Source: Flavobacteriaceae bacterium (GTDB lineage: Bacteria > Bacteroidota > Bacteroidia > Flavobacteriales > Flavobacteriaceae). Taken from it: a stretch of 5,419 nt of DNA. Shown here piece by piece: positions 1 to 5,217 of this stretch. The stretch covers positions 1-5,419 of the forward strand of contig CANKLK010000140.1 of assembly GCA_947482805.1 (NCBI GenBank), read 5' to 3'. The notes under the pieces are model-generated. The model worked only from the letters and a program-made list of their open reading frames with translations. It had not been told where the DNA came from and searched no databases. Both the position numbers and the translations under genes were made by a program. Numbering within the stretch: position 1 is the first letter of the stretch; each line of letters starts with the position of its first letter.

Positions 1-1251
1 AAGCAATTGTTCGACTACATCTTTGTGCATCCCGTCTCTTGGAGGATCAGTTATGATTACATCTGGCTGGCCGTGTTGCGCTATAAAGTCATCGTTAAAT
101 ACATTTTTCATATCGCCAACATAAAACTCACAGTTGCTAATGTTATTACGTTTGGCATTTTCCTTAGCATCGGCAATAGCTTCAGGAACGGCTTCAACTC
201 CGATTACTTTTTTAGCTTGTTTAGAAACAAATTGTGCAATAGTTCCAGTTCCGGTATATAAATCATACACCACTTCATTTCCGGTTAATCCGGCAAATTC
301 GCGCGTGATTTTATACAATTCGTAGGCTTGGTCCGAGTTGGTTTGGTAAAATGATTTAGCATTTATACTAAAATGTAAACCTTCCATTTCTTCCAGTATA
401 TAATCTCTCCCTTTGTATAGTTTGATATCCTGATCGTATAAAGTATCGTTGGCTTTACTGTTGATTACGTATTGTAGTGAAGTAATCTCCGGAAATTTCT
501 CTGCAATATGATTCATCAACAGTTCACGCTGTTTTTTATTTTCCTGAAAAAACTGAATCAGTACCATGATTTCTCCAGTTGATGCTGTTCTAATCATTAA
601 CGTTCGTAACAATCCTTCATGATTTCGGGCATTGAAGAACATCATATTATTTTCAGTTGCAAAACGTTTGACTTCGTTTCTAATTGCATTTGACGGATCT
701 TCCTGAAGGAGGCATTTTTCGATATCTAAAATCTTATCCCACATTCTCGGAATATGGAAACCAAGAGCAGGTTTTTTACTTAACGACTGGTCTTCTGATT
801 TTATTTCGGTTTCGTTTAACCAACGCGTATCCGAAAATCCAAACTCCATTTTGTTTCTGTAAAAGAATTGTTTTTCAGAACCTAGGATAGGTTCAAAATC
901 GGGCAATTCAATCTTTCCGATGCGTTTCAGGTTATTATAGACTTCCTGATTTTTGTAAAACAATTGTCGCTCATACTTCATATTCTGCCATTTGCAACCG
1001 CCACAAGCACCAAAATGTTGGCAAACAGGCTCAATTCTATTTTGAGAATAGGAGTGAAACTTGATGGCTTTGCCTTCAAAATACGATTTTCTCTTTTTAA
1101 AAGTTTGTACGTCTACAACATCACCCGGAACAACGTTTGGAATAAAAATTACTTGACCTTCCGGTGCTTTGGCTACCGATACGCCTTTGGCACCGGCATC
1201 CAAAACAGTTATGTTTTCAAAGATGACTTTGTTGGTTTGTTTTCTTCCCAT
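1..1251 (-). CDS. rlmD: 23S rRNA (uracil-C5)-methyltransferase RlmD, N-terminal part (3' end outside window)
   Basis: Predicted SAM-dependent enzyme of the TrmA/RumA family that methylates C5 of a uridine in 23S rRNA (U1939 in E. coli numbering). The frame is open for 417 codons from ATG at 1251 to the window edge without a stop. An N-terminal TRAM-like RNA-binding region (about residues 8-65, with GAKGVSVAKAP) is followed by an iron-sulfur cysteine set: Cys77, Cys83, Cys86 (CQHFGACGGC) and probably Cys180. FYQTN is at 301-305, SAM motif DLYTGTGT at 330-337, and DPPRDG at 402-407. The catalytic cysteine (in the VSCN motif of the family) should lie a few tens of residues further on and is not in the window. 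The start gives MGRK, the usual beginning in Flavobacteria as I recall it. It is transcribed divergently from the DUF1697 gene. Family is near certain; RlmD rather than a paralogue is inferred from similarity to remembered Flavobacterium RlmD sequences. Confidence 0.92.
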   Translation of the reverse strand, partial: MGRKQTNKVIFENITVLDAGAKGVSVAKAPEGQVIFIPNVVPGDVVDVQTFKKRKSYFEGKAIKFHSYSQNRIEPVCQHFGACGGCKWQNMKYERQLFYKNQEVYNNLKRIGKIELPDFEPILGSEKQFFYRNKMEFGFSDTRWLNETEIKSEDQSLSKKPALGFHIPRMWDKILDIEKCLLQEDPSNAIRNEVKRFATENNMMFFNARNHEGLLRTLMIRTASTGEIMVLIQFFQENKKQRELLMNHIAEKFPEITSLQYVINSKANDTLYDQDIKLYKGRDYILEEMEGLHFSINAKSFYQTNSDQAYELYKITREFAGLTGNEVVYDLYTGTGTIAQFVSKQAKKVIGVEAVPEAIADAKENAKRNNISNCEFYVGDMKNVFNDDFIAQHGQPDVIITDPPRDGMHKDVVEQLL

Positions 1252-1255
1252 GGCG

Positions 1256-1263
1256 CAAAAGTA
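1256..1263 (-). promoter_or_regulatory. Bacteroidetes -7 promoter element of rlmD
   Basis: On the minus strand this reads TACTTTTG, an exact match to the TAnnTTTG element used by the primary sigma factor of Bacteroidetes. Only four bases (CGCC) separate it from the rlmD ATG. Transcription normally starts a few bases after this element, so the mRNA would be leaderless or nearly so. No convincing -33 TTG was seen upstream. Confidence 0.6.
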
Positions 1264-1272
1264 AATATAAAT

Positions 1273-1306
1273 TTAGGAATTACGAATTCGGAATTAGGAA
1301 TTACGA
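1273..1306. repeat. 13-bp direct repeat in the rlmD/DUF1697 spacer
   Basis: TTAGGAATTACGA occurs at 1273-1285 and again at 1294-1306, 21 bases apart start to start. The bases between contain the palindrome CGAATTCG (1283-1290), and GGAATTA is present three times (1276, 1290, 1297). It looks like a decayed AT-rich simple repeat in the upstream region of rlmD. Similar GAATTACGAATTACG-like stretches are, from memory, scattered in Flavobacterium spacers; its function is unknown. Confidence 0.6.
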
Positions 1307-1431
1307 GTTGCAGGTGGAAAGTTTATCTTCTTCTGTTTTAGTATATCATTTTTTTGCAAAATGTTCTAATAAGGTAGTTTAACACTGAACAAAACCTCAA
1401 GAAAGTTATAATAGTTGATGTGGGAAATTAG

Positions 1432-1439
1432 TATATTTG
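1432..1439 (+). promoter_or_regulatory. -7 promoter element of the DUF1697 gene
   Basis: TATATTTG matches TAnnTTTG and lies 21 bases before the ATG at 1461, so the leader would be roughly 15 bases. The nearest upstream TTG (1415-1417) is only 14 bases away, shorter than the usual -33/-7 spacing, so the -33 assignment is uncertain. The element overlaps an upstream in-frame TTG at 1437, which argues against that TTG being the start codon. Confidence 0.55.
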
Positions 1440-1460
1440 AGGTATAGAAATAAAATTGAC

Positions 1461-2009
1461 ATGTATACCCATCTCGCCCTACTCCGAGGCATCAACGTTT
1501 CGGGACACAAAATGATAAATATGGTAGCTTTAAAAAAATCATTAGAAGCTGTTGGCTTTCAAAAAGTGGTGACTTATATTCAATCAGGTAATGTGTTTGT
1601 GGATACAGAAGAAGAAAGTCCGGGAAAAGTTGGTTTTATTATTAAACAGGAAATCTTTAAAGTATTTGGGCACGATGTTCCGGTAATTGTTATTGGAAAA
1701 GAAGATTTGCAAGCGTGTTTAGACCGAAACTTATTTTTAAATGAAGCTGAAATCGATTTAAAGAAATTATATGTTTCGTTTATCTCTTCGGAGTTGCCCG
1801 ACAATATGATAACCCAACTAAATTTAAATTTTATCAAACCCGATGAGATTCAATTGGATGGAAAACGAATTTATTTAAAGTACGACATTTCTCCAGCCAA
1901 AACCAAACTCGATAACAAATGGATTGAGAAAAGCATGAATGTAGTTTCAACGACTCGCAATTGGAACACTGTGAAGACTTTACTTAAAATGTTTGATGAA
2001 AGAGGTTAA
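1461..2009 (+). CDS. DUF1697 family protein
   Basis: A 182-residue protein of full length for the DUF1697 family, a widespread group of soluble bacterial proteins with no established biochemical role. The family hallmarks are in order: LLRGINV (7-13), VVTYIQSGNV (36-45), and a C-terminal block from KLDNKWIEK (149-157) to STTRNWNTVKTL (163-174). There is no signal peptide or membrane segment, so it is probably cytoplasmic. The chosen start, MYTHLALLRG, puts the conserved motif at the very N-terminus as is usual in the family. An in-frame TTG 24 bases upstream would add eight poorly fitting residues and lies in the promoter. No Shine-Dalgarno is visible, which is ordinary in Bacteroidetes. The stop codon directly abuts a transporter remnant, suggesting a rearranged site. 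No neighbour hints at function. Confidence 0.93.
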   Translation: MYTHLALLRGINVSGHKMINMVALKKSLEAVGFQKVVTYIQSGNVFVDTEEESPGKVGFIIKQEIFKVFGHDVPVIVIGKEDLQACLDRNLFLNEAEIDLKKLYVSFISSELPDNMITQLNLNFIKPDEIQLDGKRIYLKYDISPAKTKLDNKWIEKSMNVVSTTRNWNTVKTLLKMFDERG

Positions 2010-2425
2010 ATTTTGCTTATTTTATTAATTTAATTATCAATAAAGGTGTAATTGGTACAGGACTTTTGGCTATTCCGGTTTTGAGCGGATCGTTGTCCTA
2101 TATTATTACCGAAACCTTTGGTTGGGAAAAAGGTTTGGATAAAAAATTTCACGAAGCCAAAGCTTTCTATTTGGTTATGGTTATTTCTTTGATACTTGGT
2201 TTATCACTTAATTATATTGGTATTTCACCTATAAAAGCATTGATATATACGGCTATTCTTTATGGATTAACAGCACCAGTTTTGATTGCTATCATATTAC
2301 ATATATCCAATAATAAAAAAGTAATGGGAAATTTTACCAACAGCAGGTTTTCTAATGTTTTAGGATTCAGTGCTTTAATTTTAATGACTGTAGCGGCTGT
2401 AGCTTTATTGTATTTACAATTTTAA
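2010..2425 (+). pseudogene. C-terminal remnant of an Nramp-family Mn2+/Fe2+ transporter
   Basis: The frame is open from 2000 to the TAA at 2423-2425, and its residues match the end of Flavobacterial Nramp-type divalent metal transporters as remembered: FAYF (2012-2023), GVIGTGLLAIPVLSGSLSYI from 2045, then ETFGWEKGLDKKFHEAKAFY, LILGLSLNYIGISPIKALIY, APVLIAIILHISNNKKVMG and LLYLQF at the end. These are about the last four membrane helices. The N-terminal two-thirds, including the metal-binding DPGN (TM1) and MPH (TM6) motifs, is absent, so it cannot be a working transporter of this family. No proper start is present; TTG at 2066 or ATG at 2177 would start inside or after a helix. NLIINK before GVIGTG seems a few residues longer than relatives and places a lysine in a membrane segment. 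The remaining frame has no internal stop, so the truncation may be fairly recent. Confidence 0.8.
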
Positions 2426-2459
2426 ATGAATAGTCAGAACTATATTCGTAATTAAATTA

Positions 2460-2467
2460 TACTTTTG
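2460..2467 (+). promoter_or_regulatory. -7 promoter element upstream of rocD
   Basis: TACTTTTG matches TAnnTTTG and is the same octamer as at rlmD and at 4405. It would start a transcript near 2472-2476, giving rocD an unusually long leader of about 85 bases. No clear -33 TTG is seen at the expected distance. Confidence 0.5.
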
Positions 2468-2475
2468 TTCAACTT

Positions 2476-2517
2476 ATGGATGATTTCTCTCCAAATAAAG
2501 AAGGAATTGCGATTTAA
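2476..2517 (+). other. Possible 13-codon leader ORF upstream of rocD
   Basis: ATG at 2476 opens MDDFSPNKEGIAI followed by TAA at 2515-2517. The ATG is eight bases after the -7 element, so it would sit at or just after the predicted transcript start. The peptide has no arginine, ornithine-related or proline run, so classical amino-acid attenuation is not suggested. It may be chance or a fragment of a lost gene. No ribosome-binding site is visible. Confidence 0.2.
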
Positions 2518-2521
2518 TAAA

Positions 2522-2544
2522 TAATCTGTAATGAGAGCAGATTA
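2522..2544 (+). promoter_or_regulatory. 7-bp inverted repeat in the rocD leader
   Basis: TAATCTG (2522-2528) and CAGATTA (2538-2544) are perfect inverted copies around a nine-base centre, 15 bases before the rocD ATG. It could be a weak hairpin near the translation start or an operator for a dimeric regulator. A chance occurrence in AT-rich DNA is not excluded. Confidence 0.3.
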
Positions 2545-2559
2545 AAAAGTTTTATTACA

Positions 2560-3840
2560 ATGTCAGTTTTAGAAAAAATGAGTTCAGCTGAAGCTATTGC
2601 TTTAGAAAACAAATATGGAGCTCACAATTATCACCCGTTACCAGTAGTATTAAATAGAGGAGAAGGAGTGTATGTTTGGGATGTTGAAGGCAAAAAATAT
2701 TATGATTTTCTTTCGGCTTATTCAGCTGTAAACCAAGGTCATTGTCATCCAAAAATAGTGGGAGCGATGATAGAACAAGTACAAACTTTGACACTAACTT
2801 CACGAGCTTTTTACAACGATAAACTGGGCGTTTACGAAGAATACATTACTAAGTATTTTGGTTTTGATAAAGTATTACCAATGAATACTGGTGCCGAAGC
2901 TGTGGAAACCGCTTTGAAATTGTGCAGAAAATGGGCATATGAAAAGAAAGGAATTAATGAAAATGAAGCGCAAATAATCGTTTGTGACGGTAACTTCCAC
3001 GGAAGAACTACCACCATTATTTCGTTTTCTAATGATGAGAATGCACGTAAAAACTTCGGTCCTTATACAGCAGGATTTATCAAAATTTCTTACGATAATA
3101 TTGACGCCTTAGAAAAAGCCATTACCTCTTCTAAAAATATTGCAGGATTCTTAGTAGAACCAATTCAAGGTGAAGCCGGAGTTTATGTGCCAAGTGAAGA
3201 TTATTTGTCAAGAGCTAAAGCGTTATGCGAAGCAAATAACGTATTGTTTATTGCGGATGAAGTGCAAACCGGAATTGCAAGAACAGGTTCTTTATTAGCT
3301 GTTTGTGGTAATTGTTCATGTGAAAGCAAATGCGAAAAGCAAGCGAGTTATGTAACGCCGGATATTTTGATTTTAGGAAAAGCTATTTCAGGTGGTGCCT
3401 ATCCAGTTTCAGCAGTGTTGGCAAATGATACCATTATGAATGTAATTAAGCCAGGACAACACGGTTCTACCTTTGGAGGAAATCCAGTTGCAGCAGCCGT
3501 CGCTATAGCAGCTTTAGATGTTGTTAATGATGAAAATTTAATTCAAAATGCACGTCGTTTAGGGAAAATATTTAGAGAGAAAATAGGAGAGTATGTTAAA
3601 TCATCAAATATTGCAACCTTAGTCCGTGGAAAAGGATTGTTAAACGCAGTTGTCATCAATGATACAGAAGAAAGCGATACGGCGTGGAATATTTGCATGG
3701 CTTTACGTGACAACGGATTATTAGCTAAACCAACACATGGAAATATCATCCGATTTGCTCCGCCATTAGTAATGAATGAGGAACAATTATTAGATTGTAT
3801 TTCAATAATTATTAAGACGTTAAAGCAATTTGAAAAGTAA
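2560..3840 (+). CDS. rocD: Ornithine aminotransferase
   Basis: A 426-residue PLP-dependent class III aminotransferase predicted to move the delta-amino group of ornithine to 2-oxoglutarate, giving glutamate semialdehyde (pyrroline-5-carboxylate) in arginine breakdown or proline synthesis; cytoplasmic. OAT-specific blocks are clear: [13 protein letters not shown] (19-31), [14 protein letters not shown] (53-66), [10 protein letters not shown] (77-86), [11 protein letters not shown] (110-120), FHGRT (146-150), [10 protein letters not shown] (199-208), [12 protein letters not shown] (232-243), ILGKAISGG (271-279) with PLP lysine Lys274, [11 protein letters not shown] (299-309) and IIRFAPPL (396-403) with the presumed substrate arginine Arg398. 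Odd feature: between RTGSLLA and [10 protein letters not shown] there is an insert holding Cys249, Cys252, Cys254 and Cys258. Start [10 protein letters not shown] fits the family; no Shine-Dalgarno is seen. DUF5362 follows after 38 bases on the same strand. Confidence 0.96.
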   Translation: MSVLEKMSSAEAIALENKYGAHNYHPLPVVLNRGEGVYVWDVEGKKYYDFLSAYSAVNQGHCHPKIVGAMIEQVQTLTLTSRAFYNDKLGVYEEYITKYFGFDKVLPMNTGAEAVETALKLCRKWAYEKKGINENEAQIIVCDGNFHGRTTTIISFSNDENARKNFGPYTAGFIKISYDNIDALEKAITSSKNIAGFLVEPIQGEAGVYVPSEDYLSRAKALCEANNVLFIADEVQTGIARTGSLLAVCGNCSCESKCEKQASYVTPDILILGKAISGGAYPVSAVLANDTIMNVIKPGQHGSTFGGNPVAAAVAIAALDVVNDENLIQNARRLGKIFREKIGEYVKSSNIATLVRGKGLLNAVVINDTEESDTAWNICMALRDNGLLAKPTHGNIIRFAPPLVMNEEQLLDCISIIIKTLKQFEK

Positions 3841-3855
3841 AAAATCTACTTTTTT
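3833..3855 (+). terminator. Weak hairpin at the rocD stop codon
   Basis: AAAAGTA (3833-3839) and TACTTTT (3847-3853) can pair around seven bases, followed by two more T, and the stem includes the rocD stop. Only one G-C pair is present, so it is a poor intrinsic terminator; read-through into DUF5362 seems likely. Confidence 0.25.
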
Positions 3856-3878
3856 AACCAAATAAAATTTTATCATTT

Positions 3879-4355
3879 ATGGAAGACCAAAACAAATTAA
3901 GTTTAAACGATTTAGCTATTTCAGCTTTAAGAGAAAGCGGTAAATGGTGTATGTTTTTATCCATCGTGGGATTTATTTTTATTGGATTGATCGTGTTTTT
4001 TGGTGTATATATGTCACTAATTTCAGCGATTTTACCAACGCCAGAAATGGGAGGAACTAACGAACTAGGTTTTGGTGTGTCCGTCTTAGCATCCATAAAA
4101 AGTTATTTCGGAATTTTATATTTATTGATGGCATTGTTATACTTTTTTCCAATTTATTATTTGTACAATTATGCCAAAGGAATTAAAAATGCTTTATCTT
4201 CTGGTAATGAAAATATTTTAGAAAAGGCATTAGTCAATTTGAAATCTCACCACAAATTCTTAGGGATAATGACTATTGTTATGATTTCTCTTTATGTATT
4301 ATTTTTCATTGGGACAATTATTTTTGTCGTTGATATGGCAAGTGGAGGAATGTAA
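3879..4355 (+). CDS. DUF5362 family membrane protein
   Basis: A 158-residue integral membrane protein that I recognise as DUF5362-like, a Bacteroidetes family of unknown function. A short soluble N-terminus (residues 1-21, with LAISALRESGKWCMFLSIVG) leads into a first hydrophobic segment at about 23-50. A Gly/Pro-containing loop (about 52-66) follows, then a second segment (about 75-98, rich in Leu/Tyr/Phe), a soluble helix-like stretch (99-125, GIKNALSSGNENILEKALVNL) that resembles a regulatory or packing helix, and a third segment (126-152). There is no cleavable signal peptide. It starts 38 bases after rocD with no strong promoter of its own, so co-transcription with rocD is possible, but a metabolic link is not established. 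A strong terminator follows. Confidence 0.8.
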   Translation: MEDQNKLSLNDLAISALRESGKWCMFLSIVGFIFIGLIVFFGVYMSLISAILPTPEMGGTNELGFGVSVLASIKSYFGILYLLMALLYFFPIYYLYNYAKGIKNALSSGNENILEKALVNLKSHHKFLGIMTIVMISLYVLFFIGTIIFVVDMASGGM

Positions 4356-4377
4356 TTATCTTAAAATAAATCTATTT

Positions 4378-4405
4378 AAAACCAGCTAGCTCGGCTGGTT
4401 TTTTT
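4378..4405 (+). terminator. Intrinsic terminator after DUF5362
   Basis: AAAACCAGC (4378-4386) pairs perfectly with GCTGGTTTT (4394-4402) around a seven-base loop, and the T run continues to 4405. This is a textbook rho-independent terminator that ends the rocD-DUF5362 unit. The A tract on the 5' side means it could also work on the opposite strand, although no minus-strand gene ends here. Confidence 0.9.
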
Positions 4406-4421
4406 ACTTTTGGAAAGTAAA
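4403..4421 (+). promoter_or_regulatory. -7 promoter element inside a perfect inverted repeat, upstream of the small membrane protein
   Basis: TACTTTTG at 4405-4412 matches TAnnTTTG and lies 17 bases before the ATG at 4430, so the leader would be about 10 bases. The element sits within TTTACTTT (4403-4410) and AAAGTAAA (4414-4421), a perfect eight-base inverted repeat around TGG. It begins within the T run of the preceding terminator. No -33 TTG is seen, since that position is occupied by the terminator stem. Confidence 0.55.
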
Positions 4422-4429
4422 TACGGACT

Positions 4430-4618
4430 ATGAAAAAACTAGTAATACCTTTTACGCTTGTAGCGATCATTGTTGGTTTGTTTGAGCAATCAAAATCCAA
4501 ACCCAATATTTATGTTTTATGTATTGCAATTGTGATATTTATGTTTGGCATTATGAAATTGAGTGCTAAAATACCTAGCAAAAGTCAAGAAGAAAAGGAG
4601 GAAGAAGATGCTGATTAA
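4430..4618 (+). CDS. Small two-helix membrane protein (unknown function)
   Basis: A 62-residue protein with no family that I can name with certainty. MKKLVIPFTLVAIIVGLF forms a first hydrophobic segment (about 4-18). A short polar turn (EQSKSKPN, 19-26) precedes a second segment (about 27-44, YVLCIAIVIFMFGIM), and the tail (45-62) ends in a strongly acidic stretch, EEKEEEDAD. This is a helical hairpin likely to sit in the inner membrane. It overlaps the KOW-Smr gene by 11 bases, and the codons for the acidic tail contain that gene's Shine-Dalgarno, so the pair is almost surely one transcript with coupled translation. I recall similar small proteins in front of the same Smr gene in other Flavobacteria, which would support a real gene. 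It has its own promoter at 4405-4412. Confidence 0.8.
   Translation: MKKLVIPFTLVAIIVGLFEQSKSKPNIYVLCIAIVIFMFGIMKLSAKIPSKSQEEKEEEDAD
4596..4601 (+). promoter_or_regulatory. Shine-Dalgarno sequence deciding the KOW-Smr start
   Basis: AGGAGG lies six bases before ATG 4608, an ideal spacing. It is inside the reading frame of the preceding small membrane protein, where it encodes part of the Lys/Glu tail. It supports ATG 4608 over the in-frame TTG at 4563. A full Shine-Dalgarno is uncommon in Bacteroidetes and is absent from the other starts in this window. Confidence 0.6.
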
Positions 4619-5150
4619 AGGCGATAAAGTATCAGTTTTAGATGATGCCATTGATGGTGTTGTTATTGAAGTTAAAGGTGCTGAAGTTACTATAGAAACT
4701 ACTGATGGTTTCAACCTAACGTTCAAAAGTAGCGAATTAATCAAGATTGGAATTGGTAATACTATGAATTTTAGCTTTAATAAAAGTCAGGTGATTAGCG
4801 AAAAGGAAGTAGCCAAACCGAACTACATCAACAAAGAAAAGAAGAATAAAAAAGAGCTTCCGGTACCCGAGTTTGATTTACATATCGAAAAATTAGTTAA
4901 GAATTATAAAGCAATGAATAACTATGATATTTTAACAAAACAATTGGATACTGCAAAATATCATATTGAATTCGCCATTCGAAATCGCATTCCAAAAATT
5001 GTTTTTATACATGGTGTTGGAGAAGGTGTATTGAAATCTGATCTCGATTTCTTATTAGGACGTTATGATAATATTGTTTTCCAAGATGCTAATTATCAAA
5101 AGTATGGACTAGGTGCTACGGAAGTTTACTTTAAGCAGAATGTAAAATAA
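4608..5150 (+). CDS. KOW-like plus Smr domain protein (short DUF2027/Smr family)
   Basis: A 180-residue soluble protein with two parts. Residues 3-46 (GDKVSVLDD, GVVIEVKGAEVTIET, FKSSELIKI) form a KOW/SH3-like barrel like the one in MutS2. A charged linker (about 63-83, rich in Lys) leads to a C-terminal Smr domain with FDLHIEKL (89-96, the DLH motif Asp90/His92), IVFIHGVGEGVLK (131-143) and YGLGATEV (166-173). Smr domains are nicking or RNA-cleaving modules; in MutS2/RqcU and SmrB they act on DNA or on stalled ribosomes. Here the usual HGKG(T/S)G reads HGVGEG, so the lysine is missing, which I believe is normal in Flavobacterial members. No MutS ATPase is attached. ATG 4608 is chosen because of the Shine-Dalgarno and because MLIKGDKV matches relatives. 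Translation is probably coupled to the upstream gene. The exact role is unknown. Confidence 0.9.
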   Translation: MLIKGDKVSVLDDAIDGVVIEVKGAEVTIETTDGFNLTFKSSELIKIGIGNTMNFSFNKSQVISEKEVAKPNYINKEKKNKKELPVPEFDLHIEKLVKNYKAMNNYDILTKQLDTAKYHIEFAIRNRIPKIVFIHGVGEGVLKSDLDFLLGRYDNIVFQDANYQKYGLGATEVYFKQNVK

Positions 5151-5157
5151 GATAATA

Positions 5158-5217
5158 GATAATAGACGGATAGAGAAGAGACAAAGTCTATCTTCTATCA
5201 TCTCTTCGTCTATTATC
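5158..5217. terminator. Long imperfect hairpin between converging genes, likely bidirectional terminator or repeat element
   Basis: GATAATAGACG (5158-5168) pairs perfectly with CGTCTATTATC (5207-5217). Inside it a second stem, 5169-5182 against 5186-5199, has 11 of 14 positions paired (one further G-T wobble) around an AAA loop. Seven unpaired bases (5200-5206) lie on the 3' side. GATAATA is also duplicated just before (5151-5157). It starts eight bases after the Smr stop and covers the stop codon of the minus-strand gene, so it could stop transcription from both sides, although no long T run follows. It also resembles short palindromic repeats dispersed in Flavobacterium spacers. Confidence 0.6.

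Noticed and set aside
7..890. Other plus-strand open frames (7-261, 134-325, 684-890)
   Set aside because: They are antisense shadows of the rlmD coding sequence.
964..1341. Plus-strand open frame of 125 codons
   Set aside because: It lies mostly antisense to rlmD, whose motifs are unmistakable on the minus strand, and has no recognisable protein features.
1407..1412. TATAAT, a classical sigma-70 -10 box
   Set aside because: Bacteroidetes primary promoters use TAnnTTTG, and a TATAAT is expected by chance in such AT-rich DNA; no -35 partner is seen.
1437..1460. Upstream TTG start for the DUF1697 gene
   Set aside because: It lies in the -7 promoter element and adds eight residues before the conserved N-terminal LLRGINV motif; ATG 1461 fits the family.
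2426..2455. Nine-codon ORF directly after the Nramp remnant stop
   Set aside because: It lies upstream of the predicted promoter, is very short, and carries no feature beyond chance.
4563..4607. Upstream TTG start for the KOW-Smr gene
   Set aside because: It adds a Lys-rich stretch read from the overlapping upstream gene; ATG 4608 has an ideal Shine-Dalgarno and matches relatives.
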